Origin: Natronococcus pandeyae
Lineage (GTDB): Archaea > Halobacteriota > Halobacteria > Halobacteriales > Natrialbaceae
DNA: 64,000 nt
NCBI RefSeq assembly: GCF_008122205.1
Contig: NZ_PHNJ01000015.1
Location: 1-64,000, forward strand
Direction of reading: 5' to 3'
The notes beneath the pieces were generated by a model, which was given only the letters and a program-made list of their open reading frames with translations, made no database searches and was not told where the DNA came from. The translations under genes and the position numbers were made by a program. Positions 17,306 through 27,006 of the stretch are shown in pieces; the first letter of the stretch is position 1, and each line of letters begins with the position of its first letter.

Positions 17306-17521
17306 ATGAAGGTCGTCTACAAACCCGGAAACGCTTACGAGGAGATCCACTGCTTCGACTTCCGCGAGTACGAACACGGCGTCGTTCTCCACAACGAGGA
17401 GGGGTACAACATCGGCTACGTCCCCCACGAGATTCTGAGTCACATCGAGCCCCATCCCGAGGAGGAGGTCGGCTTCGAGGGCGGGGTGCTCGAGGACGAC
17501 GCCGACGACGCCGAGGAGTAG
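17306..17521 (+). CDS. Small acidic haloarchaeal protein of unknown function
   Basis: A 71-residue protein, MKVVYKPGNAYEEIHC at the start, then FREYEHGVVLHNEEGYNIGYVPHEIL and a D/E-rich tail. The core reads as a short beta-rich domain (VVLHN, NIGYVPHE). Start 17306 is preferred over an upstream ATG at 17291 because the core begins at the later Met. It precedes cbiP by 56 bp on the same strand, but a corrinoid role is only a positional suggestion. Confidence 0.72.
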   Translation: MKVVYKPGNAYEEIHCFDFREYEHGVVLHNEEGYNIGYVPHEILSHIEPHPEEEVGFEGGVLEDDADDAEE

Positions 17522-17577
17522 CCCGGCGCGGCCCGAACCGACAGGACGATACGCCACCCCGCGGGAGTAGCGCGTGA

Positions 17578-19179
17578 ATGAGCCGGACCCTTCTCGTCGC
17601 CGGGACCGCGAGCCACGTCGGCAAGTCGACCGTCGTCGCCGGACTCTGCCGGCACCTGTCGGATCGAGGCGTCTCGGTCGCACCGTTCAAGGGCCAGAAC
17701 ATGAGCAACAACGCCCGCGTCGTCGTCCGCGCGGACGCGAGCAACGAGAGTCGGGATCGAGCGGCCGACGCGGCGATCGAGGCGGGCGACCGGTGGGGCG
17801 AAATCGGCGTCTCCCAGTTCGTCCAGGCTCGAGCCGCCCGCGTGACGCCGACGACCGACTGCAACCCGGTGTTGCTGAAACCGCGCGGCGACGGCGAGAG
17901 CCAGCTCGTGATCCAGGGGCGGGCCCACGAACACGTCCCCGCCGGCGACTACTACGAGGAGTACTGGCACGAGGCGCGCGAGGCGGCCGAGGAGTCCTTC
18001 CAGCGGCTGGCGGCCGACCACGAGGTGATCGTCGCCGAGGGCGCGGGCAGCATCGCCGAGATCAACCTCCACGACCGCGACCTCGCGAACCTCGAGACGG
18101 CGCGCTTCGCCGACGCCGATATCCTCCTGCTGGTCGATATCGAACGCGGCGGGGCGTTCGCGAGCCTCTACGGGACGATCGAGCTGCTTCCAGACGACAT
18201 TCGGCAGCGGATCGTCGGCGCGGTCATCACCAAGTTCCGCGGCGATCCGTCGCTGCTCGAGCCCGGTATCGACGAGATCGAGTCCCGGACCGGCGTTCCG
18301 GTCCTCGGCGTCCTGCCGTACGACGACCCCGGACTCCCCGAGGAGGACAGCGTCGGCCTCCCGGGGCCCGAAGAGCGCGGCGTGATCGGCGACGACGACG
18401 GTGTTCCCGACAAGCACCGTCTGACGATCGCCGTGCCGCGGCTGCCGCGCATCTCCAACGCGACGGACCTCGAGGCGCTCGCGGCCGAACCGGGCGTCGC
18501 GGTCGAGTATGTCCCGCTCGAGGGGAGCGACCGCGACGACCCGCTCGCGAACGCGGACGCGGTCGTCATCCCGGGGACGAAGAACACTGTCGACGACCTG
18601 CGCGCGCTCCGCGAGGCACCGATCGGGACGGCTCTCGAGACGTTCTCGGGCCCGGTGGTCGGCGTCTGCGGCGGTTACCAGCTGCTCGGCGAGCGGATCA
18701 CCAACGCCTCGCTCGAGGGAACTGGCGAGGACGACGTCGTCGAGGGACTCGGCCTCCTCCCGGTCGAGACGCGCTTCGAACCGGACAAGCGCCTCGAGCG
18801 AGTCGCCGTCCCGGTCGACGGAACGGCGTCGCCCCTGCTCGCGGCGGCCGACGGTGCCACCGCCAGCGGCTACGAGATCCACGCCGGGCGGACGCGGGCG
18901 CTCGAGTCCCTCGATCGGCCGCTCGGCGACGCGAGCGCGGCCCGCGGGCAGGTCCTCGGCACCTATCTTCACGGGCTGTTCGACAACGAGGCCGTCCGGA
19001 CGGCGTTTCTCGAGCGCGTCGCGGCGTCGGCAGGGCTCGACCGCGTTGCGTCCGCCAGCGCGACCGACTCCGATGGGGACACAGATTCGAAACCAGCCGC
19101 AGAACCGCCGTCGGACCGCGCCGCGCGGCTGGTTCGCGAACACGTCTCGCTCGAGGCGCTCGGCGACCCGTTCCGGTGA
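17578..19179 (+). CDS. cbiP: Cobyric acid synthase
   Basis: A 533-residue glutamine-dependent amidotransferase (CbiP/CobQ) that amidates four carboxyl groups of adenosylcobyrinic a,c-diamide. The N-terminal synthetase domain has the P-loop [18 protein letters not shown] and [13 protein letters not shown]; the C-terminal type-1 glutaminase domain has the nucleophile Cys in [10 protein letters not shown] and the His of [10 protein letters not shown]. An acidic, low-complexity insertion of about 30 residues ([12 protein letters not shown]) sits near the C-terminus before the last helix, a haloarchaeal trait. With cobO it covers corrinoid adenosylation and amidation. Confidence 0.96.
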   Translation: MSRTLLVAGTASHVGKSTVVAGLCRHLSDRGVSVAPFKGQNMSNNARVVVRADASNESRDRAADAAIEAGDRWGEIGVSQFVQARAARVTPTTDCNPVLLKPRGDGESQLVIQGRAHEHVPAGDYYEEYWHEAREAAEESFQRLAADHEVIVAEGAGSIAEINLHDRDLANLETARFADADILLLVDIERGGAFASLYGTIELLPDDIRQRIVGAVITKFRGDPSLLEPGIDEIESRTGVPVLGVLPYDDPGLPEEDSVGLPGPEERGVIGDDDGVPDKHRLTIAVPRLPRISNATDLEALAAEPGVAVEYVPLEGSDRDDPLANADAVVIPGTKNTVDDLRALREAPIGTALETFSGPVVGVCGGYQLLGERITNASLEGTGEDDVVEGLGLLPVETRFEPDKRLERVAVPVDGTASPLLAAADGATASGYEIHAGRTRALESLDRPLGDASAARGQVLGTYLHGLFDNEAVRTAFLERVAASAGLDRVASASATDSDGDTDSKPAAEPPSDRAARLVREHVSLEALGDPFR

Positions 19180-19235
19180 GTCGGCCAGCCGTTTCGATAC
19201 CGCGCAGCGAGAATCGTCGACAGAGAGCGGCGGTG

Positions 19236-19625
19236 CTACGCGGAGCCTTCTCGGTAGGTACCCAGCAGTTCCTCGAGGATGATACACTCCTGATCCGTCG
19301 GATCGTAGTGGGTGTCGATGAACCGTTCGGCCGCCTCGTAGTTGCCTCGAAGCCCCTGTTTTCGGACGGTGATCACGGCGTCGAGGAAAAACGTTCCACC
19401 GTCAGTACCCAGCGCCTGCGCATGGGTTTCCTCGGGGATGTCGAGTTCGGACTTGATCTCGTCGAAGTTGAAGGTCTTCACGTCGTGATCCGAGTCGACC
19501 AGCGTGAGGACGTACTCCGCAGAGAACCTGTAGAATTCGGACTTACTCTCGAACATACCGTCGTCGACGAGTGCATCGATCTTTTCGACGACCTCGTCAG
19601 GGTACCTGACGGTATCTTTCGCCAT
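19236..19625 (-). CDS. Ribbon-helix-helix transcriptional regulator
   Basis: A 129-residue protein. The first 45 residues are a CopG/MetJ-like ribbon-helix-helix DNA-binding domain (DTVRYPDEVVEKIDALVDDG, then FESKSEFYRFSAEYVL). The remainder has the motif IPEETHAQALGTDGGTFFLDAV and ends LLGTYREGSA, a C-terminal region of unknown fold. Among haloarchaea, RHH proteins with a longer C-terminus include CdrL, which controls the cdrS-ftsZ2 cell-division genes; no ftsZ lies nearby, so that relation is only a possibility. The start at MAKDTVRYP fits the domain better than an upstream ATG (19640). It is divergent from the MTH865-like gene. Confidence 0.88.
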   Translation of the reverse strand: MAKDTVRYPDEVVEKIDALVDDGMFESKSEFYRFSAEYVLTLVDSDHDVKTFNFDEIKSELDIPEETHAQALGTDGGTFFLDAVITVRKQGLRGNYEAAERFIDTHYDPTDQECIILEELLGTYREGSA

Positions 19626-19751
19626 ACTCGAACCCTTCATACTGCTGAATCATTACTGTTTCGGGACTACGAGCGTGGACGGTCACGCGCAACGAGTGTC
19701 GCGGCCTAACTACGAAGATGCGCTCGCGGTCGGCGTCGCAACTACCTACAA

Positions 19752-19767
19752 ATTTATTATTTATTAT
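19752..19767 (+). promoter_or_regulatory. TATA region for the MTH865-like gene
   Basis: A 16-bp AT-only-rich run (ATTTATTATTTATTAT) sits 19-34 nt before the ATG at 19786, in the right place for a TATA box of a leaderless mRNA. Being between divergent genes, it may also be bound by the RHH regulator encoded on the other side. Confidence 0.6.
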
Positions 19768-19785
19768 CCACAAACGGAAGACGCA

Positions 19786-20037
19786 ATGGCAGACGAAACC
19801 GAACTCCGCAACCAGATGGTCGAAGCGTTCGAGGGCGCCGATTATCCGATCTCGAGTCCGATGGATCTCGTTCCGGCACTGCCGAACGGTCCCGGAACGA
19901 AGTTCGAGTCGGGCGATTTCTCCATGACCGCCATGGAACTCAACACCAAAACGTCTGGTGGGGACTTCCCCTACGATGACCCCGAGACGTTCGTCGACGA
20001 CATCATCGAGGACCTGAAAGAACAGGGCGAAATCTAA
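19786..20037 (+). CDS. MTH865-like family protein
   Basis: An 83-residue protein matching the MTH865-like family of small EF-hand-like helical archaeal proteins of unknown role. Recognisable segments are MVEAFEGADYPISSPMDLVP, ALPNGPGTKFESGDFSMTAM and FPYDDPETFVDDIIEDLKE. Length is normal for the family. It has a strong AT-rich promoter block, suggesting high expression. The start follows the TATA by about 25 nt. Confidence 0.85.
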   Translation: MADETELRNQMVEAFEGADYPISSPMDLVPALPNGPGTKFESGDFSMTAMELNTKTSGGDFPYDDPETFVDDIIEDLKEQGEI

Positions 20038-20330
20038 CGTTTTACAGGGGGTAACCGGCCGAATACCCCCGTGAGGGAGTCGTCGCCGAGCTCCCGGTCT
20101 CTCGATCCGAGGCCGACGCCGGGGTACGGCTAGAAGCGAACGACTGTGAACCAGTGGGAGTCACGTCTCAACGATTCCCGGACGACAGCCCCGGACCGCC
20201 GGCCGGCGTCCAGTATTTTATTCCGTTGTCTGTGCCAGGTGCAAATAGCAAGTCCTTAACCATTTCCCCGTGATGTGCGAGTAACAGCCCTACGGTGCGA
20301 ACAGGTGGGCCCACCGGCCCCGGTGACGCT

Positions 20331-22358
20331 ATGGAACATGTGAACCGAAAGAGGACTGTCGTCCTGGTCACAGAGCACGAAGAAAGCAAACTAACGAACG
20401 TAATCGAAGGGGAGCCGTCGTTGGACGTTCGGCCAATACCGCCGGACTGCGCGGTCGACACCCTCTCTGGCACCGCTGTGGAGCGTCCGAACTCGGACGC
20501 GGCGGTCGACGCCGCGACGGTCGAGGAGCCGTGCGGTGTCGTCCTCGAACTCGACCGGCCGTCGAAGATCCGATCGGTCGTGGCGTGCGTCGAGGCGAAT
20601 CTCCCCGACGTCCCGACGATCGTCGTTCCGCGGGAGGGAAGCGAGCAAGCCGCGGCGGCAGCGCTGCGGGCGGGAGCGACCGAGTACGTGCCGGCCAGTG
20701 GGTCGGAGCGGGCCGCGGATCGAGTCGTCGAAACGATCACGTCCACGTCCTCCGGTTTGGCGGCCGACGCGACGACGAAGTATCGCCGCATTCTTGCGAA
20801 CGAACTCCCCGACGAGGCGTTCGTCATCAGCGAGGATGGAACCTATCTCGAGGCGAAGATGCGGCCCAACTCGGCCTCCCTCTATACGGTCTCCGCCGAC
20901 GAACTCGTCGGCAGCCGGATTCGTGATGCCTTCCCCGAGGACGTCGCCGCGAAACTTCAGTCGTGTCTCGAACGCGCGGTCGAGACCGGCGACGTCCAGT
21001 CTGTCGAATACGGGGCAGATACGACGAAAGGCGAGCGCCGGTTCGAGGCGCGCGTCGTTCCGATCGACGACCGGATCGACGACCAGCGCGCCGTCGTCTG
21101 GCTGGCAAGAGACATCACCGAACGCGCGAAACGCGAGCGTCGACTTCAGTCACGACAGGATCAACTCGAGACGCTCAACCGGATCAACCGGGTCGTCCGG
21201 CAGGTGATCGAGACGCTCGTCGAGGCGCCGACCCAGGACGCCATCGAGCGAAAGGTCTGCGAACAGCTCGTCGAGTCGGAGCTGTACTGCGGATCGTGGA
21301 TCGCCGAACGAACCGGCGAGGGACAGCTCTCGTACCGAACCGGCGCCGGCGAGGCCGAGACGTACCTCGAGACCGTCGAAAACCACACGTTCGAGGATCA
21401 GCGGCCGACCCAGCACGTCGTCAGGGAGGGCGAAATCTGGACGAGGAACGATCTCCTCGAAGACGAATCGGTGCCGGACGTGATACGAGAAGCCGCCCGG
21501 GAGGACGACGTCAACGCCGGAATCTCTGTCCCGATCAGGTACGACGACACCATCTATGGCGTGCTTTGCGTGCTGGCAAACCGTAACGATGCCTTTAGCG
21601 AGAGCGAACAGAGCAGCTTTCGACTGCTCGGCGAGACGATCGGGTTCACGATCAACGCCGTAAAGAATCGGCAACTGCTCTTTTCCGACAGCGTTCTCGA
21701 ACTCGAGTTCCGCATCGAAGACGGAGAGACGTTCTCGTTCGATCTTTCGAAGAAGTACGACTGTACGTGTTCGCTCGAGTGGGCGGGAGCGACCGCTGAC
21801 GGCCGCATCTTCCAGTACGTGACCGTCGAGGGGGTCGACGGCGAGACGGTGCTCGAGGAAGCCGCGGCCCACGACTCCGTCGAAGAGTGTCGCCTCATTC
21901 ACGACGGCGCCGAACAGTGTACGGTCGAGATCCGATTCACCGAGTCGGGCGTCCGCACGCTCGCCAACCACGGCGCGACGATCAGGGACGTGACGGTCGA
22001 AGACGGCGTCGGCCACCTGCTGGTCGAGGTGCCGCGAGACGCGGACGTTCGCGAGATCGCCGAGGCCCTGACAGTCGTCTACGAGAATACGAAACTCGAG
22101 GCCCGACGGGAGGTGGACCATCCCGTCAAGACGGCAGTCGACCGGCGCCAACGCGTCCTCGATCAGCTGACGGACCGACAGCTCACGACCCTGCGCCTCG
22201 CCTACTACGGCGGCTTTTTCGACTGGCCCAGGGAGAGTACGGGTGAGGACGTCGCGGAGGCGATGGACGTCTCCCCGCCGACGATGCACCAGCACCTCCG
22301 GAAGGGGCTCAAGACGATCCTCAGCGAGTTTTTCGAGGAAAACAGCGGAACGATGTGA
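20331..22358 (+). CDS. PAS/GAF/Bat-type HTH sensor-regulator
   Basis: A 675-residue multidomain regulator of the bacterio-opsin-activator (Bat) class. Residues 1-140 look like a degenerate receiver domain (RTVVLVTEHEESKL, then AALRAGATEYVPA). A PAS domain follows at about 145-270, a GAF domain at about 285-445 (GISVPIRYDDTIYGVLCVLA), a Bat-specific beta domain at about 450-600, and a C-terminal HTH_10 at about 610-670 (LTDRQLTTLRLAYYGGFFDW). It should sense a small ligand, light or redox and activate transcription; targets are unknown. An alternative GTG start is at 20295. A TATA-like TATTTTA lies at 20214-20220. Confidence 0.9.
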   Translation: MEHVNRKRTVVLVTEHEESKLTNVIEGEPSLDVRPIPPDCAVDTLSGTAVERPNSDAAVDAATVEEPCGVVLELDRPSKIRSVVACVEANLPDVPTIVVPREGSEQAAAAALRAGATEYVPASGSERAADRVVETITSTSSGLAADATTKYRRILANELPDEAFVISEDGTYLEAKMRPNSASLYTVSADELVGSRIRDAFPEDVAAKLQSCLERAVETGDVQSVEYGADTTKGERRFEARVVPIDDRIDDQRAVVWLARDITERAKRERRLQSRQDQLETLNRINRVVRQVIETLVEAPTQDAIERKVCEQLVESELYCGSWIAERTGEGQLSYRTGAGEAETYLETVENHTFEDQRPTQHVVREGEIWTRNDLLEDESVPDVIREAAREDDVNAGISVPIRYDDTIYGVLCVLANRNDAFSESEQSSFRLLGETIGFTINAVKNRQLLFSDSVLELEFRIEDGETFSFDLSKKYDCTCSLEWAGATADGRIFQYVTVEGVDGETVLEEAAAHDSVEECRLIHDGAEQCTVEIRFTESGVRTLANHGATIRDVTVEDGVGHLLVEVPRDADVREIAEALTVVYENTKLEARREVDHPVKTAVDRRQRVLDQLTDRQLTTLRLAYYGGFFDWPRESTGEDVAEAMDVSPPTMHQHLRKGLKTILSEFFEENSGTM

Positions 22359-22554
22359 TCGCACGGGGTTCGTCGCCGACGAAAGTACCGGTCGACGAGG
22401 GAACGGTAGGTGGTGGCGTTTCGAACGATCCCCCCGCCCCGGCGCCTTCAGAACGAAGGCAAATGCTGGTACGTTCTCACCCCTGATAACCTTACCCGAA
22501 CCGATCGCCGACTGCCGTACTCGTCCTCTAGCGTGATCGATACACAGAGGGCCG

Positions 22555-24192
22555 CTACTCCACCGTATCGGGAGCGTCCGACCGGTCGACGGCGCGCTCG
22601 AGCGTCTCGTCGACCAGTCCGCGCGCGAGGAGGGCAGCGACCTGGTCGACGTCGGTGTGGACCGGTCGGTCGGCCTCGAGCGACGGAACGACCTCTCGGA
22701 CCAGGTCGTAGACGGCCGACGTACCGACGCCGAGCGACAGTGGGTCGTCGGTCTCGAAGGCGTCGTCCGCGTAGTCGGCGGCCTGGGCCCCGCAGACGAG
22801 TTCGGCGGCGACGACCTGCGTAGCGTTCTCGACGGCCGTGCGGGCGTGGAGCGCCGACTGGGCGCTCATGCTGACGTGATCCTCCTGCCCGCCGCTGACC
22901 GGCGTGTTGTCCGCCGACGCGGCCCCGAGCGACCGCAACTCGTTGACCAGCGACGCGGCCGTGTACTGGGCGATCATGTAGCCCGACTCGACGCCGCTGT
23001 CGGCGGCGAGAAACGGCGGCAGGTGGTCCTCCTGCAGATTCGGGTTCAACAGCCGATCGATCCGGCGCTCCGAGATCGCCGCGAGATCGGTCAGCGCGAG
23101 GCGAACGTACTCGAGTCGCAGCGCCAGCGGCGCCCCGTGGAAGTTACCCCCCGAGAGGATCGCGGCGTCTTCGGTGCCCGAGGCGCGCTCGTCGACGCGG
23201 TCGCCGGCGAAGACGAGCGGATTGTCGGTCGCGCTGTTGAGTTCGATCTCGACCGCGTCGCGAAGGTGGGCCAGCGCATCACGGACGGCGCCGTGGACCT
23301 GCGGGAGACACCGCAGCGAGTAGGCGTCCTGCACGCGGTCGCAGTTGCGGTGAGCCTCGACGATCTCGCTCCCCGCGGTGAGTTCGCGGATCGCCTCCGC
23401 GCTTTCGAGTTGGCCCGAGTGCGGCCGCACCTCGTGGATCGCCCGGTCGGCCGTCGCCGTCGTCCCGAGCGTCGTCTCGATGGTCAGCGCGCCCGCCGCG
23501 TCGGCGCCGCGGACGGCTCGTTCGCCGTCGACGACGGCGAGCGCCGCGAGCCCGACCGTCAGCTGGGTGCCGTTGATGAGTGCGAGCCCCTCCTTGGGTT
23601 GCAACGAGAGGGGCTCAAGGCCGATCTCGGCGAGCGCGTCGGCGCCGGACAGCCGCTCTGTAGTCGGGGACTCGCCGTCGGCCTCCACACTGTGCCGGTC
23701 GACCACTGCCTCGCCCTCGCCGACGAGAACCAGTGACATGTGCGCGAGCGGTGCGAGGTCCCCGCTCGCGCCGAGACTGCCGTGGGATCTAACGACCGGG
23801 TGGACGCCCTCGTTGCACAGCTCGACGAGGTGGTCGACGACGGTCTCGCGGATCCCCGAGTAGCCCTTGACGAGCGCGTTGATCCGAGCGACCAGCATGG
23901 CGCGAACCTCCTCGCGCGTGAGTTCCCGTCCCGCGCCGGCTGCGTGACTGCGAAGCAGGTTGAGCTGTAACTGTTCGATCTCCTCGGACGGAATGCGTTC
24001 GTCGACCAGTTCACCGAAGCCGGTGTTGAGCCCGTAGACGGGTTCGCCGCTGTCGATAACGTCCTCGACTCGAGCGCGCGACTCCCTGATCCGCTCTCGA
24101 CTGTCTTCGGAAATCTCGATTCTGGCGCCCTCTCGCGCGACGGCGGCGACGTCCTCCGGGGTGAGTGACTCACCATCGACGACGACCGTCAT
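22555..24192 (-). CDS. hutH: Histidine ammonia-lyase
   Basis: A 545-residue HutH, which deaminates histidine to urocanate. The autocatalytic MIO cofactor triad Ala-Ser-Gly is at residues 142-144 in SLGASGDLAPLAHMS, the same numbering as the well-studied Pseudomonas enzyme. Also visible are VYGLNTGFGELVD and QDAYSLRCLPQVHGAVRD. It is the last gene of the hut locus on this strand but is separated from hutI by 544 bp that carry an antisense DsrE-like gene, so it may have its own transcript. No strong TATA is visible before 24192. Confidence 0.97.
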   Translation of the reverse strand: MTVVVDGESLTPEDVAAVAREGARIEISEDSRERIRESRARVEDVIDSGEPVYGLNTGFGELVDERIPSEEIEQLQLNLLRSHAAGAGRELTREEVRAMLVARINALVKGYSGIRETVVDHLVELCNEGVHPVVRSHGSLGASGDLAPLAHMSLVLVGEGEAVVDRHSVEADGESPTTERLSGADALAEIGLEPLSLQPKEGLALINGTQLTVGLAALAVVDGERAVRGADAAGALTIETTLGTTATADRAIHEVRPHSGQLESAEAIRELTAGSEIVEAHRNCDRVQDAYSLRCLPQVHGAVRDALAHLRDAVEIELNSATDNPLVFAGDRVDERASGTEDAAILSGGNFHGAPLALRLEYVRLALTDLAAISERRIDRLLNPNLQEDHLPPFLAADSGVESGYMIAQYTAASLVNELRSLGAASADNTPVSGGQEDHVSMSAQSALHARTAVENATQVVAAELVCGAQAADYADDAFETDDPLSLGVGTSAVYDLVREVVPSLEADRPVHTDVDQVAALLARGLVDETLERAVDRSDAPDTVE

Positions 24193-24299
24193 CGACCGTC
24201 ACCTCGGTTCGCGAAGACACGAGACCCCAGAGACGGTTGGGTCCACCGTGCACACGAGCGCACAACAGGGATACGGCGCGTGTCCAAAGCAGGGGACAC

Positions 24300-24653
24300 A
24301 TGCCAGACGCAGCAATTGTCGTTCTCGCAGGCACCGAATCTCCGTCCGACCTCGGCCGCGTCGTCAACGGACTCCAGACCGCGAAGGAGTTCGACGACGC
24401 CGGCGACGACGTCGAGATCATCTTCGACGGCGCCGGCACCCAGTGGGTCGGCGAACTCGAGGACGAGGACCACGACTACCACGCGCTGTACGCCAACGTT
24501 GTCGACCACGTCCAGGTCTGCGACTACTGCGCCGGCGCCTACGACGTCGAGGACGAGGTCGAGGAGAGTGAGGCCGATCCGATCGACGAGTACGAGGGAC
24601 ACCCGAGCATCCACTCGCTCGTCGACGACGGCTACGAGATCATTACGTACTAA
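24300..24653 (+). CDS. DsrE-like family protein
   Basis: A 117-residue DsrE/F-like protein: PDAAIVVLAGTESPSDLGRVV, GLQTAKEFDDAGDDVEIIFDGAGTQWVGEL, a VCDYCAGAYDVED segment with two cysteines (C-x2-C) and a final EGHPSIHSLVDDGYEIITY. DsrE-fold proteins carry sulfur or bind small molecules; the CDYC pair could be a persulfide or redox site. It is encoded antisense inside the hut cluster between hutI and hutH. The start at 24300 leaves out an implausible upstream extension. Confidence 0.85.
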   Translation: MPDAAIVVLAGTESPSDLGRVVNGLQTAKEFDDAGDDVEIIFDGAGTQWVGELEDEDHDYHALYANVVDHVQVCDYCAGAYDVEDEVEESEADPIDEYEGHPSIHSLVDDGYEIITY

Positions 24654-24736
24654 CGCTCCTTCTTTCGGTTTCGACCCAATTGACGGTTCGGCTCGAGCGG
24701 TCGGCGACGCTCCGTCCGCGACCGCCGTCGCAATCG

Positions 24737-25993
24737 TCATCCGTGCACCACCTCCCCAGCCTTGAGCACGCCATCGACGGCCGGCGTGTCGAACCGGTAA
24801 GCGACGTGGACGTACGACGGCGCCTCGAGCACGACGGCGTCGGCCGGCGCCCCCTCGCGGAGCGTCCCCGTACCGTCGTCGAGATCGAGCGCCAGCGCGG
24901 CGTTGTGCGTCGACGCGAGCAGCGCTTCCGCGGGCGTCATCCCCATCTCGACCGCGCCGAGCGTCTGGGCGAACCCCATGCTTCGCGAGTGGCAGTTGGG
25001 GTTGAAATCGGTCGCGAGGGCGACCGGCGCGCCCGCCTCGAGGAACGCCCGCGCGTCAGCGTACGCCTCGCCGAGGCCGAACGCGGTGCCCGGCAGCAGG
25101 ACGGGGACGACGCCGCTATCGACCAGCGCGTCGATATCGTCCTCGGCGGCGTGGAGCAGGTGGTCGGCGCTCGCTGCCTCGAGATCCGCCGCGAGTTGGG
25201 CCCCGCCGAGGCGCGTGAACTCCTCTGCGTGGACCTTCGGCGTCAGCCCGTGCTCCGCACCGGCCTCGAGGACGCGTCTCGACTGCTCGACGTCGAAGAC
25301 GCCCTCCTCGCAGAAGACGTCGCAGAATCGGGCGATCCCCTGATCGGCGACCGCCGGAAGCTGTTCCTCGACGACGGCGTCGACGTACTCTTCGGTGTCC
25401 TGCTCTTCGGGAACCGCGTGAGCGCCCATGAACGTCGGGACGAGATCGATCGGCTGTGCGTCGTCCGCACGGTCGATCGCCTCGAGCAGTCGCAGTTCCG
25501 TCTCGGTGTCCAGACCGTAGCCCGATTTGACCTCGACCGTGGTCGTCCCGTGGGCGAGCATCGTCTCGAGGTGCCCTGTGAGGTTCGCGAGCAGGTCGTC
25601 GTCGCTCGCCTCGCGGGTCGCCCGGACGGTTCGAAGGATGCCGCCGCCCTCCTCGAGAATCTCCTGGTACTCCGCGCCCCGCAGCTTGGCCTCGAACTCG
25701 TCGGACCGATCCCCGGCGAAGACGGCGTGGGTGTGGGGATCGACGAAGCCGGGGACGACCGCCCGTCCCTCGGCGTCGATCGCCGTCTCGGCGTTCTCCG
25801 GCGGATACTCGCGGGTCACGTCCTCGCTCGAGCCGACGGCGACGACCTCGCCGTCGACCGCGGCGACCGCGGCGTTCTCGCGGATCTCGAGGGGCGTCTC
25901 GCTTGAATCGTCCGTCGAGGGACCGACCACGAGTTCACCGATGTCGAAGACGACGCAGGCGGCTTCCGTCGTGGATGCAGCGCGCTCGCTCAT
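24737..25993 (-). CDS. hutI: Imidazolonepropionase
   Basis: A 418-residue amidohydrolase-superfamily enzyme that opens imidazolone propionate to formimidoylglutamate, the third step of histidine degradation. Metal-binding and substrate motifs are present: [21 protein letters not shown] (HxH), [25 protein letters not shown] and [17 protein letters not shown]. The start at MSERAAS (25993) overlaps the hutG stop by an ATGA; GGAGGG stands just upstream as a Shine-Dalgarno. Length is typical. Confidence 0.96.
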   Translation of the reverse strand: MSERAASTTEAACVVFDIGELVVGPSTDDSSETPLEIRENAAVAAVDGEVVAVGSSEDVTREYPPENAETAIDAEGRAVVPGFVDPHTHAVFAGDRSDEFEAKLRGAEYQEILEEGGGILRTVRATREASDDDLLANLTGHLETMLAHGTTTVEVKSGYGLDTETELRLLEAIDRADDAQPIDLVPTFMGAHAVPEEQDTEEYVDAVVEEQLPAVADQGIARFCDVFCEEGVFDVEQSRRVLEAGAEHGLTPKVHAEEFTRLGGAQLAADLEAASADHLLHAAEDDIDALVDSGVVPVLLPGTAFGLGEAYADARAFLEAGAPVALATDFNPNCHSRSMGFAQTLGAVEMGMTPAEALLASTHNAALALDLDDGTGTLREGAPADAVVLEAPSYVHVAYRFDTPAVDGVLKAGEVVHG

Positions 25994-27006
25994 CGTCGTC
26001 CCTCCGTGTATCCGGCCAGGAAGTGAGCGATCGCACGCGCCGCCGCGTCCGCCGTCTGACCCTCGCGATCGAGCGGCGGGGCGCACTCGACGACCTCGAA
26101 GCCGGCGATCCGGTCGTCGCTCGCGAGCAGCCGCAGCAGCCGGAACAGTTCGCGGGTCGTCAGCCCGCCGGGCGTCGGCGCGCTCACGCCGGGCGCGGCG
26201 CTGGCGTCGAGCACGTCGCAGTCGACGCTGATGTAGAGCCGGTCGACGTCCCCCATCGAATCCAGTGCGCGATCCGCGGCCTCGACGACGTCGTCGCCGA
26301 CCTCTTCGGCGGTGACGACCGCTCCGCCGTTCTCTCGGAGGAATTCGTCGTACGCCGTCGACGTCTCGAAGTGGCGCGCGCCGACGCAGGCGTAGGCGTC
26401 GAGCCCCGCCTCGAGAAGCTGCCGGTAGGGCGTGCCGCTCGTCGCGTCACCGTCGACCTCGCGAACGTCGAGGTGGGCGTCGAGGTTGAGTACACCGACG
26501 GATCCCGCCTCGAGCAGCGGCGCGACGTTGGGGTAGGTGAGCGAGTTGTCGCCGCCGATGAAAACGGGGAGTGCGTCGGTCTCGTGGACGAGCCGGGTCG
26601 TCTCCTCGAGGTCGGCCTGGACGTCCGCGACCGATTCGTCGACCGCGTCGGACTCGAGGCGCTCGACGAGCGAGCGCACGTCCCCGAGATCGGCGACGTC
26701 GTCGATCGGCCCGCCGTCGAAGTGGTGCGTCTTGGTTCGCGCGAGCGACCGTCTGATGGTCGGCGGCGCTTCCCGCGCGCCTTTCCGGCCGATGACCGCG
26801 CCGTCGTACGGTTCGCCGACGAGAACGGCGGACGGGACCGTGTCGGCGAGGGTCCCGAGATCGATCCGTTCGACGACGTGGCCGAACAGTTCGTCGTTCG
26901 GGTCGCCGCCCGCGAGTTCGTGCCAGCCGCCCGTCGTCTCCCAGTCGGGGTGGGTCGCGAACCGGTCCGCGTCGCCGTCGGTGTGCTCTCCGTCGTCGCC
27001 GCTCAT
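25990..27006 (-). CDS. hutG: Formimidoylglutamase
   Basis: A 338-residue arginase/ureohydrolase-family enzyme that hydrolyses formimidoylglutamate to glutamate and formamide. Mn-binding motifs are visible: [26 protein letters not shown] and [20 protein letters not shown]. This makes the pathway the formamide-releasing branch. It overlaps hutU by 4 nt (27003-27006) and has a GGAGG site about 6 nt before its ATG, so it is translated as part of the hutUGI operon. Confidence 0.95.
   Translation of the reverse strand: MSGDDGEHTDGDADRFATHPDWETTGGWHELAGGDPNDELFGHVVERIDLGTLADTVPSAVLVGEPYDGAVIGRKGAREAPPTIRRSLARTKTHHFDGGPIDDVADLGDVRSLVERLESDAVDESVADVQADLEETTRLVHETDALPVFIGGDNSLTYPNVAPLLEAGSVGVLNLDAHLDVREVDGDATSGTPYRQLLEAGLDAYACVGARHFETSTAYDEFLRENGGAVVTAEEVGDDVVEAADRALDSMGDVDRLYISVDCDVLDASAAPGVSAPTPGGLTTRELFRLLRLLASDDRIAGFEVVECAPPLDREGQTADAAARAIAHFLAGYTEGRR

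Noticed and set aside
17574-19709. Plus-strand open frame of 711 codons over cbiP
   Set aside because: Arg-rich shadow; cbiP frame has the P-loop and glutaminase motifs.
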